64,000 nt of DNA from Yersinia massiliensis CCUG 53443 (GTDB lineage: Bacteria; Pseudomonadota; Gammaproteobacteria; Enterobacterales; Enterobacteriaceae), in NCBI RefSeq assembly GCF_000312485.1, contig NZ_HE997644.1:287680-351679 (forward strand). The letters are read 5' to 3'. Below the pieces are notes generated by a model. It was given only the letters and a program-made list of their open reading frames with translations. It did no database searches and had not been told where the DNA came from. Position numbers and translations under genes: made by a program. Shown one piece after another: positions 20,444 through 30,119 of the stretch (the stretch's first letter is position 1; every line of letters begins with the position of its first letter).

Positions 20444-21667
20444 TTACTCTCCTACGGAATGGATTGTTTCTTGATGCTGGCACCAGAGCCAACCACTGAC
20501 CGCGCTCAACAGAACGGCCATCAACAAAGCCGCTGCGATGAGGTATGACTCACCGTAAAGTTTGGCCACAATCGGGACCATTAACGCGCTCATGCCATAA
20601 CCTAGTGTATGACTGGTTGCTATCACGCCTGAACCTTTTCCCGTGGACAACTTGTCATTCAGCATTAATTGATAACCCGGTGTCGCCATGGCAGCACCAA
20701 AAGAGGTTAATGCACACCCCGCATAGAACAATAGCAATGGTTGAGCACACATTAACCCTAAGCCAAGCACCATCAATAAGGCAGCCATCAGTAATAACTG
20801 AGGTGCCGTAAAGCGCTGTGGGCGCACCACTAAAAACTGGGCTAATAAAGTACAGCCCGCCGCCACACTCAAGAGAATAGCAACATGTTGGCTAACTGCA
20901 GTTGCCGAATCACGGAATAATAGGCTCAGATGGGGTGCCAATCCAAGCTGCATCAGGCTCACTATTGCTGCCAGTAATAGTGCACAGACTAAATAAGGTA
21001 GCATACTGATGCGTAAGCGATTTTGTTGATGCGCCATAGGGGGTAACGGTGGGTCATTATATTGGAAACTGACCACGATCAGTGCGATCAACGGGGATAT
21101 CGCCATCAACCACAAAGGCGCCATTGGGTGTATCAAGAGAGCCGCCGCCGCACATAACGGCCCCAGTAGACGGCCACAACTCAAGCCTGAACTGATTGTC
21201 GCCAGCGCAGCCATGCGTTGTTCATATCCAGCGCGCTGTAAAGCCCAAGTCTGGCAGGCGGGGACCATACCAGAGACCGTCAGGCCGTAAATAATACGCG
21301 CCACAACCAGCCCCCCCAGTCCTATCATTTCAGTTAGCCACCCCGTTGCCAGCCCCCAAACCGCTAACGCGAGCAGGGCAAAACTCAGTAAATAGCCCGC
21401 CAACGCCATGATGACGACAAATTTACACCCACGAATCTCCGATTGGCGTCCCCACCACGGCGACCCGACCAGAAATAGCATTGAACCCAGGGTCAGCAAA
21501 CCGGCCCAAACCGACAGTGATAGGTGAGTTTTGCTGACTAATATTGGCAGCACCACCAATAAGCCATTTTGCCCAATACCTAACAGCCCAGCGCAAAAGG
21601 CTAATGGCCAGTTGGAAGAAAGCCTTAAGTTTGAACCTGTATTAGGTTGCGAGGAAGTCTGCATCAA
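20444..21667 (-). CDS. MFS transporter, probable siderophore exporter (ShiF-like)
   Basis: 407-aa, about 12-span major facilitator protein. Seen: WWGRQSEIRGCKFV in the cytoplasmic loop after span 2, the MFS motif-A position, and ARIIYGLTVSGMVPACQ in span 4. It is divergent from iucA with a 135-bp control region, the same place that shiF occupies in E. coli and Shigella aerobactin islands, so export of aerobactin is the likely role. The family assignment is firm and the substrate is inferred from context. Confidence 0.72.
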   Translation of the reverse strand: MMQTSSQPNTGSNLRLSSNWPLAFCAGLLGIGQNGLLVVLPILVSKTHLSLSVWAGLLTLGSMLFLVGSPWWGRQSEIRGCKFVVIMALAGYLLSFALLALAVWGLATGWLTEMIGLGGLVVARIIYGLTVSGMVPACQTWALQRAGYEQRMAALATISSGLSCGRLLGPLCAAAALLIHPMAPLWLMAISPLIALIVVSFQYNDPPLPPMAHQQNRLRISMLPYLVCALLLAAIVSLMQLGLAPHLSLLFRDSATAVSQHVAILLSVAAGCTLLAQFLVVRPQRFTAPQLLLMAALLMVLGLGLMCAQPLLLFYAGCALTSFGAAMATPGYQLMLNDKLSTGKGSGVIATSHTLGYGMSALMVPIVAKLYGESYLIAAALLMAVLLSAVSGWLWCQHQETIHSVGE

Positions 21668-21738
21668 AAGTTAATTAACCGTTAATAACATTAGTGATTT
21701 TGGGGAATTCAATTAAAAAATTGTATCATGTTTATTAT

Positions 21739-21777
21739 TGATAATGGTAACGAATATTGATATAAGAATCGTTCTCA
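21739..21777. promoter_or_regulatory. Fur-like operators in the divergent iucA control region
   Basis: Two candidate ferric uptake regulator sites lie between the divergent exporter gene and iucA. The first (21740-21758), GATAATGGTAACGAATATT, matches 14 of 19 consensus positions. The second (21763-21777), read on the minus strand, is TGAGAAC-G-ATTCTTA, a 7-1-7 inverted repeat matching 10 of 14. Together they could repress both transcripts in iron-replete cells. Confidence 0.7.
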
Positions 21778-21802
21778 TTTGTGCTAAAGAAGATTCGGGA
21801 TC

Positions 21803-23584
21803 ATGACTATCCAGTTAGAAGCCGCGACAACCAATGTGGCTGCGCAATGTTTCCTCAACGCCCTGATACGTGAAACTAGGGATTGGCAAATACTTCCAGC
21901 AGCAAACAACCAGCAGTATCCGCAGATTTATATCCCCATTTCCTCTTCACAAGCAATCCGCATTGCTTTGCGGCATATTTCTCCGACGCAACATCATCAC
22001 TATCTTTTCCCCGCTTATCTGCATCAGCAAGATGGCGGTGTCAGTGTGCCAATTAGCGTGGAACAGCTTGTGACCTTATTGCTGGAGAAACCTGCGGTAA
22101 AAGGGGAACTCTCGCAAGAGGTTATTGCGCGTTTTCGTCAACGGGTGCTGGAAAGTCATGACAACACTCAAAAAGCCATCAATTTGCGTCTTGATTGGTC
22201 CTCGCTGCGTGATAAACCACTCAACTTCGCCCAAGCGGAACAAGGGTTATTGGTCGGTCATGCCTTCCACCCAGCACCAAAATCCCATGAACCCTTCGAT
22301 GAAAAACAAGCTCGCCGCTACCTGCCTGACTACGCTGCCCGTTTCCCTCTACGCTGGTTTGCTGTTGATAGACGCTATGTGTGTGGTGAAAGCCTTAATC
22401 TGACACTGCAACAGCGGCTGCAACGGTTTGCGAGTGAAAGCGCACCGCAATTGTTATCACACTTTACCGATGATGTTTGGCTGTTACCGATGCATCCTTG
22501 GCAAGCCAGTCATTTGCTGGCGCAGGATTGGTGCCAACAGTTAGTGCAACAAGGCCGATTACACGATTTGGGCGAAGCGGGTGAACGTTGGTTGTCCACC
22601 AGTTCCTCCCGTTCGCTCTATAGCCCATCGAACCGCGACATGATTAAGTTTTCACTCAGTGTGCGCCTCACCAATTCAGTGCGAACTCTCTCAGTGAAAG
22701 AAGCCAAACGCGGTATTCGTCTGGCACGACTCGCGCAGACCTCACGGTGGCAATCGCTGCAAGCACGTTACCCGACTTTCCGTGTGATGCAGGAAGATGG
22801 CTGGGCGGGGTTGCGTTCACCAGAGGGGGTGATTCAGGAAGAGAGCTTAATGGTACTGCGCGATAATCTGCTGTTCAGCCAACCGGATAATCAAACCAAT
22901 GTCTTAGTGACGTTGACGCAGGCCGCGCCTGATGGCGGCGACAGCCTGTTGGTTTGCGCAGTTCGTCGTTTGGCCGCGCGCTTGAACCTTCCCTTACAGC
23001 AAGCAGCCCATTGCTGGCTAGATGCCTATTGCCAACATGTCTTGCTGCCATTATTCAGTACCGAGGCTGACTACGGGCTGGTGCTGCTCGCGCATCAACA
23101 AAATATTCTGGTGGAAATGCAGCAAGATTTGCCTGTTGGCATGCTGTATCGCGACTGCCAAGGCAGCGGATTTACCCGTGATGCTGCGTCATGGCTGGAA
23201 GAAATTGGCGAGGCCAATGCCGAAAACCGTTTCAGCGAGCAACAGCTACTGCGATATTTCCCGTATTACCTGCTAGTCAATTCGAGTCTCGCGGTGACAG
23301 CAGCACTGGCGGCGGCCAATCTCGACAGCGAAGAAAACCTGATGGCACGCGTACGCGTGGCACTGCACGGTCTACGCCTAAACGCTAAAAACACGCTGTG
23401 TCTGGATTACGTTCTCGACAGTTCGCACTGGAATTGCAAAGGCAACTTCTTCTGTTATCTGCACGACCACAATGAAAACACGATCGTTGATCCGGCTGTG
23501 ATCTACTTTGATTTCGCCAATCCCTTTCACTTCGCCGCTCACCGCGATGTCGCGTCTCAACAGTGCGAAGAGGCTGTCCAATGA
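21803..23584 (+). CDS. iucA: Aerobactin synthetase subunit IucA (NIS synthetase)
   Basis: 593-aa NRPS-independent siderophore synthetase that joins citrate to the first N6-acetyl-N6-hydroxylysine. Seen: GHAFHPAPKSHEPF (near residue 155), MHPWQ, the Ser/Thr-rich nucleotide segment STSSSRSLYSP followed by MIKFSLSVRLTNSVRTLS, and a FhuF-like C-terminal region (QQDLPVGMLYRDCQGSGF). The frame is open along the full family length, which matters because I recall iucA being frameshifted in Y. pestis. First gene of iucABCD. Confidence 0.94.
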   Translation: MTIQLEAATTNVAAQCFLNALIRETRDWQILPAANNQQYPQIYIPISSSQAIRIALRHISPTQHHHYLFPAYLHQQDGGVSVPISVEQLVTLLLEKPAVKGELSQEVIARFRQRVLESHDNTQKAINLRLDWSSLRDKPLNFAQAEQGLLVGHAFHPAPKSHEPFDEKQARRYLPDYAARFPLRWFAVDRRYVCGESLNLTLQQRLQRFASESAPQLLSHFTDDVWLLPMHPWQASHLLAQDWCQQLVQQGRLHDLGEAGERWLSTSSSRSLYSPSNRDMIKFSLSVRLTNSVRTLSVKEAKRGIRLARLAQTSRWQSLQARYPTFRVMQEDGWAGLRSPEGVIQEESLMVLRDNLLFSQPDNQTNVLVTLTQAAPDGGDSLLVCAVRRLAARLNLPLQQAAHCWLDAYCQHVLLPLFSTEADYGLVLLAHQQNILVEMQQDLPVGMLYRDCQGSGFTRDAASWLEEIGEANAENRFSEQQLLRYFPYYLLVNSSLAVTAALAAANLDSEENLMARVRVALHGLRLNAKNTLCLDYVLDSSHWNCKGNFFCYLHDHNENTIVDPAVIYFDFANPFHFAAHRDVASQQCEEAVQ

Positions 23585-24549
23585 AACCTTGCGCTAAATT
23601 AATGCACGCTAATGGCGGTTTTCGCTGCGAATACCTGCAAAAAAATCTCATCCTCGGTTTCGGGCTCGATGGCAGCGCGGTATTACCGCTTCCAGGAAGG
23701 TTGCCTGAAGGTTGGTTGGTACAAGCCCTCGATCAATTATTCGTCGCCGCCCCGTCATTAACCGGAATAGCCTTACCCTATACCCAGTGGCGTGAAGAGC
23801 CACAAGCACGAGCACTCTTTGCGTTAGCCAGCGGTGACTATCTAGCCCGTGAACAGTTTTATCAGCTACCGCTGTGGTTGGGGGCAGATCGCAATCAGGC
23901 TTCGGCTCAAATGTCCTCTTCAGCTCAAATGCTGTATGACACGGAACGTGATATCTGGTTCCCGCAGCGACCTAGCCGCCCTAACGGAGAAGTCTATCGC
24001 CGCTTTGACCCACAAATTAAGCATACACTCAGTTTCCGCTTGCCAGAGATAGAGCGTGATGCCGAGCAGTTTACCCGCTGGATGAACTCACCGCGCGTAG
24101 ATGCTTTTTGGGAGATGAGCGGCCCGCTAGAGGTACAGGCAGCTTATTTACAACGTCAGTTAGACTCGAGCTATTGCTACCCATTACTGGGTTGTTTTGA
24201 CGATCAACCCTTTGGTTATTTTGAAGTTTATTGGGCAGCGGAAGATAGAATTGGCCGCCATTACCGCTGGCAGCCTTTCGACCGTGGGCTGCATATGTTA
24301 GTGGGCGAAGAGTGCTGGCGCGGAGCGCAATACATTCGCAGTTGGTTACGCGGCCTAACGCATTACTTGTACCTGGATGAACCTCGTACTGCCCGCGTGG
24401 TTGCTGAACCGCGCGCAGATAATCAGCGTTTGTTCCGTCACCTGCCTGCTGCGGGTTATCACACGATGAAAGAGTTTGATTTCCCGCATAAGCGCTCGCG
24501 TCTGGTCGTCAATCAGCGCGTAGATTTCTTCCGAGAGGGGGCGCTATGA
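23581..24549 (+). CDS. iucB: N6-hydroxylysine O-acetyltransferase IucB
   Basis: 322-aa GNAT-type acetyltransferase giving N6-acetyl-N6-hydroxylysine, the side arm of aerobactin. Close to E. coli IucB in YFPQRP-like, GEVYRRFDP, RWMNSPRVDAFWEMSGPLE, LGCFDDQPFGYFEVYWAAED, RHLPAAGYHTMKEFDFPHKRSRL. The ATG at 23581 overlaps the iucA stop (ATGA), implying coupled translation; an in-frame ATG at 23563 inside iucA is less likely. Confidence 0.93.
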   Translation: MKPCAKLMHANGGFRCEYLQKNLILGFGLDGSAVLPLPGRLPEGWLVQALDQLFVAAPSLTGIALPYTQWREEPQARALFALASGDYLAREQFYQLPLWLGADRNQASAQMSSSAQMLYDTERDIWFPQRPSRPNGEVYRRFDPQIKHTLSFRLPEIERDAEQFTRWMNSPRVDAFWEMSGPLEVQAAYLQRQLDSSYCYPLLGCFDDQPFGYFEVYWAAEDRIGRHYRWQPFDRGLHMLVGEECWRGAQYIRSWLRGLTHYLYLDEPRTARVVAEPRADNQRLFRHLPAAGYHTMKEFDFPHKRSRLVVNQRVDFFREGAL

Positions 24550-26294
24550 TCAGCAACGATTATACCGACTGGGCGCGAGTAAACCGCCAGATGATCGCCA
24601 AGATCCTAGCCGAGCTGGAGTACGAGCGCACACTCTGTGCTGAGCCTCAAGGAGAAGCATGGCGCATCGCCTTGCCGGAAGCGGTTTACACCTTTAACGC
24701 CAATCGCGGTATTTGGGGCTGGCTGCATATCGAGCCGTCCTCGTTACATTGCGAAGGTGCCCCGCTGGCTGCGGACCATTTGCTACGCCAACTCGCTCAG
24801 GTTCTGGCAATGGATGACGCTCAAATTGCAGAGCATTTAGAGGATTTATACGCCACGCTGCGCGGCGATATGCAGTTGCTCTCTGCTCGTCACGGTATGA
24901 GTGCAGAGGATTTAATAGCCCTTGATGCTGATGCGCTGCAATGTCTGCTTTCCGGCCACCCGAAATTTATCTTCAACAAAGGCCGCCGTGGGTGGGGGTT
25001 AAGCGCCCTGCAACAATATGCACCCGAATATCAGGGTCAATTCCGCCTACATTGGCTGGCGGCGAAACGTGGCAGTTTTGTGTGGTGTGCAGATGCCAAT
25101 CTCGCGCTGGATACGTTGCTCAACAGCGCCATGTCCCATGCTGAACGTCGCCGCTTTGAGTCCCGCTGGCACGAATTACAGTTGAGTGATGATTGGATTC
25201 CCGTGCCGCTGCATCCTTGGCAATGGCAGCAAAAAGTTGCCCTGCACTTCCTGCCACAGTTGGCAGACGGGGAGTTGGTCGAACTGGGTGAGTTTGGCGA
25301 TCACTATTTGGCGCAGCAATCATTGCGCACGCTAACGAATGTCAGCCGCCGTGTGCCCTATGATATCAAACTCCCTCTCACCATCTACAACACCTCCTGC
25401 TATCGAGGTATCCCCGGCAAGTACATCAGTGCTGGTCCGGCAGCTTCGCGTTGGTTGCAGCAGATTTTTGCGCAGGACAGTACGCTGCGTGAAAGCGGTG
25501 CCGAAATTCTCGGCGAGCCAGCGGCCGGTTATATGGCGCATCAAACTTATGCCTCATTGGGTAAAGCGCCGTATCGCTATCAGGAAATGCTTGGCGTTAT
25601 CTGGCGTGAGAATCCGTCCTGCTACTTACAAACGGGTGAACACGCCATTTTAATGGCGACGCTGATGGAAACCGATAATCAGGGCCATCCGTTGATCGCG
25701 GCCTATATTGCAAAATCAGGGCTAGATGCTGAGGCTTGGCTAACGCAGATGTTCCGCGTGGTGGTAGTGCCGATGTACCACCTGATGTGCCGTTATGGTG
25801 TCGCACTGATTGCCCACGGCCAAAACATCACCCTGGTGATGAAAAACAATGTCCCGCAACGCATCTTATTGAAAGATTTCCAAGGTGATATGCGTCTGGT
25901 GGATGAGGATTTTGTGCAAGCAGCCTCCCTGCCGAAAATAGTCAAAGACGTGACCGCTCGCTTACCTGCCGACTATCTGATTCATGACCTACAGACGGGG
26001 CATTTCGTGACTGTGTTGAGATTTATCTCACCCCTGATGCAGGCTTTCGGTATCAGTGAGCATCGGTTTTATCAACTGCTGGCGCAGGTGTTGTCGCGGT
26101 ATATGGCGCAACATCCAGACATGGCAGACCGTTTCACGTTATTCAATTTATTCAAACCCCGCATTATTCGTGTGGTTCTCAATCCGGTGAAACTCACCTA
26201 TTCAGAGCAAGACGGCGGCAACCGCATGCTACCGAACTACTTGCAAGATCTGGACAACCCTCTCTTTTTGGTCACCAAGGAACTCGCCCAATGA
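24546..26294 (+). CDS. iucC: Aerobactin synthase IucC (NIS synthetase)
   Basis: 582-aa NIS synthetase that adds the second acyl-hydroxylysine to complete aerobactin; E. coli IucC has about 580. Seen: LSGHPKFIFNKGRRGWGL near residue 135, LHPWQWQ, DIKLPLTIYNTSCYRGIPGKYISAGP (nucleotide/citrate site), and the C-terminal FhuF-like segment ALIAHGQNITLVMKN / LKDFQGDMRLVDE. ATGA overlap with iucB. Confidence 0.95.
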   Translation: MISNDYTDWARVNRQMIAKILAELEYERTLCAEPQGEAWRIALPEAVYTFNANRGIWGWLHIEPSSLHCEGAPLAADHLLRQLAQVLAMDDAQIAEHLEDLYATLRGDMQLLSARHGMSAEDLIALDADALQCLLSGHPKFIFNKGRRGWGLSALQQYAPEYQGQFRLHWLAAKRGSFVWCADANLALDTLLNSAMSHAERRRFESRWHELQLSDDWIPVPLHPWQWQQKVALHFLPQLADGELVELGEFGDHYLAQQSLRTLTNVSRRVPYDIKLPLTIYNTSCYRGIPGKYISAGPAASRWLQQIFAQDSTLRESGAEILGEPAAGYMAHQTYASLGKAPYRYQEMLGVIWRENPSCYLQTGEHAILMATLMETDNQGHPLIAAYIAKSGLDAEAWLTQMFRVVVVPMYHLMCRYGVALIAHGQNITLVMKNNVPQRILLKDFQGDMRLVDEDFVQAASLPKIVKDVTARLPADYLIHDLQTGHFVTVLRFISPLMQAFGISEHRFYQLLAQVLSRYMAQHPDMADRFTLFNLFKPRIIRVVLNPVKLTYSEQDGGNRMLPNYLQDLDNPLFLVTKELAQ

Positions 26295-27628
26295 ATCAGA
26301 CGCTAGATTTCATCGGCATTGGCATCGGTCCATTTAACCTCAGTATTGCTGCACTCGGCAGTGAAGTACCCGGTTTTAACTGCAAATTCTTTGAGCGTAA
26401 ACCGCACTTTTCTTGGCACCCCGGCATGATGGTGCCGGACTGCCATATGCAAACCAGCTTTCTGAAGGATTTAGTCAGCGCAGTTTCGCCGACTAATCCG
26501 TACAGTTTCCTTAACTATTTGGTGCAGCGTAAAAAATTCTACCGATTCTTAACCACCGAACACCGCACCGTGTCACGCGAGGAGTTTGCTGACTATCTCA
26601 GTTGGGCGGCCAACGACATGAGTTCATTGGCGTTCAATCAGGATATTCAGAGTGTGGATTTTGACGATACAAAGGGCCATTTTGTCGTCACCACACCACG
26701 CAAAGTCTACCATGCACGCCATGTTTGCTTGGGTATCGGCAAACGCATTAAATTGCCGGCCTGCGTGACAGAACAAAATGACCGCTGCTTCCACGCCAGT
26801 GAAATGGCATTGCGCAAGCCAGATCTGGCGGGCAAGCGTGTCACTATCATTGGTGGAGGCCAGAGTGGCGCGGACTTGTTCCTGAACATTTTTCGCGGCG
26901 AATGGGGCCAACCGCAAGAACTGAACTGGATTTCGCGCCGTAATAACTACAACGCGCTGGATGAAGCCGCTTTTGCTAATGAATATTTTACGCCGGAATA
27001 CGTAGAAGGTTTCTATGGGCTGAACGACAGCGCCAAGCAACACATGCTGGCTGAGCAAAAAATGACATCTGACGGCATTACCAGTGAGTCACTACTGGCT
27101 ATCTACCGAGCGATGTATCACCAGTTTGAAGTATTACGTGAGCGCCCTTGGGCAAGTTTATTACCGAGCCGTTCACTCACCGCTATCCATTCGCAAGGCA
27201 GCGGTTACCAGCTAGTCACTCAACATCATCTCGATCAGGGCAAAGAAACCTTCGATACCGATATCGTGATCTTCGCGACCGGTTATCAGGAGGACCGTCC
27301 CGCGTTCCTTGAGCCGATGGCTAAGCGCCTGACCATGACGGCCAACTACCAATACCGTGTTGCCCCTGACTTTACCCTCGATTGGCGAGGCCCACGGGAT
27401 AACTGCCTGTTTGCCGTCAACATGGGTATGCACAGTCATGGGATCGCGGAGCCTCAGCTTAGCCTGATGGCTTGGCGATCAGCTCGGATCCTCAATCGTG
27501 CTTTAGGGCGTGAGCAGTTTGATTTAGCACCGACTCCGGCGTTGATTCAGTGGCGTAGTCAGCAAACGGGGGCGACAACCCGCGCTGAAAGCATCCTGAC
27601 ATCAAATTTGAAGCCGCAGAGCTGCTAG
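26291..27628 (+). CDS. iucD: L-lysine N6-monooxygenase IucD
   Basis: 445-aa flavin- and NADPH-dependent hydroxylase catalysing the first step of aerobactin synthesis. FAD site GIGIGPFNLSIAAL near residue 10, substrate/FAD segment MQTSFLKDLVSAVSPTNPYSFLNYL, NADPH site IIGGGQSGADLFLNI near 197, and the C-terminal ATGYQ motif are intact. ATGA overlap with iucC. About 100 bp separate it from iutA. Confidence 0.96.
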   Translation: MNQTLDFIGIGIGPFNLSIAALGSEVPGFNCKFFERKPHFSWHPGMMVPDCHMQTSFLKDLVSAVSPTNPYSFLNYLVQRKKFYRFLTTEHRTVSREEFADYLSWAANDMSSLAFNQDIQSVDFDDTKGHFVVTTPRKVYHARHVCLGIGKRIKLPACVTEQNDRCFHASEMALRKPDLAGKRVTIIGGGQSGADLFLNIFRGEWGQPQELNWISRRNNYNALDEAAFANEYFTPEYVEGFYGLNDSAKQHMLAEQKMTSDGITSESLLAIYRAMYHQFEVLRERPWASLLPSRSLTAIHSQGSGYQLVTQHHLDQGKETFDTDIVIFATGYQEDRPAFLEPMAKRLTMTANYQYRVAPDFTLDWRGPRDNCLFAVNMGMHSHGIAEPQLSLMAWRSARILNRALGREQFDLAPTPALIQWRSQQTGATTRAESILTSNLKPQSC

Positions 27629-27727
27629 CTTCCCACCCGACAGGGGAGGATAGGAACACCCGGTTTAAGCCAACTTTGCGTTTTACTACCACATCAATAT
27701 AACGATATAGGAATACAGGAAATTATA

Positions 27728-29908
27728 ATGAAGCACCTCTGGGTAATAAATTCGTGTCTGCTCACCATGCTCACCCCCGCCGCTTGGGCAGAAGATCAAA
27801 TGGTGGTTTCCGCCAGCCGTACACACCGCAGTGTGACTGAAATGGCGCAAACAACTTGGGTGATTGAAGGCGCTGAACTCGAACAGCAGGTTCAGGCGGG
27901 TAAAGAGCTTAAAGATATCCTCGCGCAGTTGATTCCAGGCATGGATGTCAGCAGTCAGGGCCGAACGAACTACGGGATGAACATGCGTGGCCGTTCAATG
28001 ATGGTGATGGTAGATGGCGTTCGCCTAAACTCCTCGCGCAGTGACAGCCGCCAGCTCGATTCGATTGATCCATTCAATATTGGGCATATTGAGGTTATCT
28101 CCGGTGCCACCTCTCTTTACGGTGGTGGTAGTACCGGCGGCCTGATCAATATCGTGACCAAAAAAGGCCAAGCTGAAAAACAGGTTGAATTACAGATTGG
28201 AGGCAAAACGGGGTTCAATAGTAGTCATGACCATGATGAGAATATCGCCGCAGCGGTGAGTGGTGGCACAGAACAAGCCTTCGGGCGGTTCTCAGTGTCT
28301 TATCAGCGCTATGGCGGTTGGTATGACGGTAAAGGCAATGAAGTCTTAATCGATAACACTCAGACTGGCTTGCAGTTTTCTAACCGTTTAGACGTGATGG
28401 GCAGTGGCACATACAATATTGATGACCACCAGCAGCTACAATTGACCGCTCAGTATTTCAACAGTGAGTCCGACGGTAAACACGGGTTGTATTTGGGGCA
28501 AAATTTCTCGGCAGTCACGGGGACAGGAACAGCGTCAAACAGCTCAAGTCTGAACTCAGATCGTATTCCGGGTACAGAACGCCATCTTATCAATCTGCAG
28601 TACTCCAACACGGATCTGTGGGGGCAAGATTTAGTGGCTCAGGTATTTTATCGCGATGAGTCACTGACCTTTTATCCTTTCCCAACGCTGAACAAAGCCG
28701 GTACAGCGGTAACCAGCATTGGTGCATCCCAGCAGAAAACTGATTTTTATGGCACTAAACTGACACTCAACAGCAAACCTATCGACAGTTTGACGCTGAC
28801 ATACGGTGTCGATTTGGAACATGAAAGTTTCAATGCCAATCAACAGTTCTTTAATTTGGCGCAAGCCCAGCAATCTGGCGGCATGACGTTAGTCAATGCC
28901 TACAACGTGGGCCGCTATCCAAGTTACACCACCACGAATGTGGCACCATTCCTGCAAACGAGCTACGACATCAACCCGATCTTCACCCTGAGCGGTGGGG
29001 TCCGTTATCAATATACCGAGAACAAAGTGGATGATTTCGTGGCCTATGCGCAGCAACAAGCCATTGCGCAAGGCACTGCGACCTCGGCAGATGCGGTTCC
29101 CGGCGGGAAAACCGATTACAACAACTTCCTGTTTAATGCCGGTTTACTGGCCCACCTGACAGAAAGCCAACAGACTTGGGTTAATTTCTCACAAGGATTT
29201 GAGATCCCTGACTTGGCGAAATATTACGGTTCAGGTAGCTATACGTTGGTCAATGGCCACTACCAGTTACAAAACAGTGTCAACGTTAATGACTCCAAGC
29301 TGGAAGGCATCAAGGTTAATGCTTATGAACTGGGTTGGCGCTATACCGGTGATAACTTACGCACTCAAATCGCAGGTTATTACTCAGTTTCTGACCAAAC
29401 CATTTCAATCAACAAAACCGATATGACCATCAATGTGTTGCCGGATAAGCGCCGTATCTACGGGGTTGAAGGCGCTGCTGATTACGTTTTCGACGATAGC
29501 GAGTGGAGTACCGGCGGTACCTTTAACCTGATCAAATCTGAAACCCAAACTGACGGTAAATGGCAGAAGTTGACGGTCGACACCGCCAGCCCATCTAAAG
29601 CCACCGCCTATGTTGGCTGGGCACCGGGTGACTGGGAGCTACGCGTGCAGACCCAACAAACTTTCGATGTCTCTGACAGTAAGGGCCGTAAGATCAACGG
29701 TTACAACACCATTGATGCCATGAGTAGCTACACCTTGCCAGTGGGGAAAGTCACTTTCAGCATCGAAAATCTGCTGGATAAAGACTACACCACGGTTTGG
29801 GGACAACGTGCACCGATTCTGTATAGCCCAACCTACGGCGCACCGGACCTCTATACCTATAAAGGTCGTGGCCGTACCTTTGCAGTGAACTATTCCGTGC
29901 TGTTCTGA
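27728..29908 (+). CDS. iutA: Ferric aerobactin TonB-dependent receptor IutA
   Basis: 726-aa outer-membrane receptor. Signal peptide of about 21 residues ending in AWA, TonB box region DQMVVSASRT, plug domain (QTTWVIEGAELEQQ, NYGMNMRGR, SLYGGGSTGGLINIVTKKG), then a 22-strand barrel ending in the typical terminal Phe (FAVNYSVLF). Very close to E. coli IutA throughout. Shine-Dalgarno ACAGGA precedes ATG 27728. No clear Fur box in the iucD-iutA gap, so it is probably expressed from the iucA promoter. Confidence 0.96.
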   Translation: MKHLWVINSCLLTMLTPAAWAEDQMVVSASRTHRSVTEMAQTTWVIEGAELEQQVQAGKELKDILAQLIPGMDVSSQGRTNYGMNMRGRSMMVMVDGVRLNSSRSDSRQLDSIDPFNIGHIEVISGATSLYGGGSTGGLINIVTKKGQAEKQVELQIGGKTGFNSSHDHDENIAAAVSGGTEQAFGRFSVSYQRYGGWYDGKGNEVLIDNTQTGLQFSNRLDVMGSGTYNIDDHQQLQLTAQYFNSESDGKHGLYLGQNFSAVTGTGTASNSSSLNSDRIPGTERHLINLQYSNTDLWGQDLVAQVFYRDESLTFYPFPTLNKAGTAVTSIGASQQKTDFYGTKLTLNSKPIDSLTLTYGVDLEHESFNANQQFFNLAQAQQSGGMTLVNAYNVGRYPSYTTTNVAPFLQTSYDINPIFTLSGGVRYQYTENKVDDFVAYAQQQAIAQGTATSADAVPGGKTDYNNFLFNAGLLAHLTESQQTWVNFSQGFEIPDLAKYYGSGSYTLVNGHYQLQNSVNVNDSKLEGIKVNAYELGWRYTGDNLRTQIAGYYSVSDQTISINKTDMTINVLPDKRRIYGVEGAADYVFDDSEWSTGGTFNLIKSETQTDGKWQKLTVDTASPSKATAYVGWAPGDWELRVQTQQTFDVSDSKGRKINGYNTIDAMSSYTLPVGKVTFSIENLLDKDYTTVWGQRAPILYSPTYGAPDLYTYKGRGRTFAVNYSVLF

Positions 29909-29949
29909 TAGGAAGCGTTTTACTCAAAAAGTAACGCGGTAATACGACG

Positions 29950-30027
29950 CTGGGCATGAATCTGCTGTTTCCATCATATTGTTGCAAGCGATATGACTGA
30001 CAGCCGCTTCTTGCCCAGTTTTCTTTT
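29950..30027 (+). terminator. Candidate terminator after iutA
   Basis: CTGGGCA (29950-29956) pairs with TGCCCAG (30012-30018) around a long loop that itself can fold (CATAT/ATATG, GCTGT/ACAGC), followed directly by TTTTCTTTT. This could end the iuc-iut transcript before rluA. Confidence 0.45.
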
Positions 30028-30119
30028 CTGCGTCGAGAATAAAATGCCCATTTTTTGCTATTATGGCCTCCAATTTTTCAATGGCGTTGGAAAGCCTCAT
30101 CAGTAGCGGGTAGAAATAG

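Noticed and set aside
27629..27727. Separate Fur-regulated promoter for iutA
   Set aside because: No Fur-like inverted repeat or clear -35/-10 pair was found in the gap; co-transcription with iucABCD is simpler.
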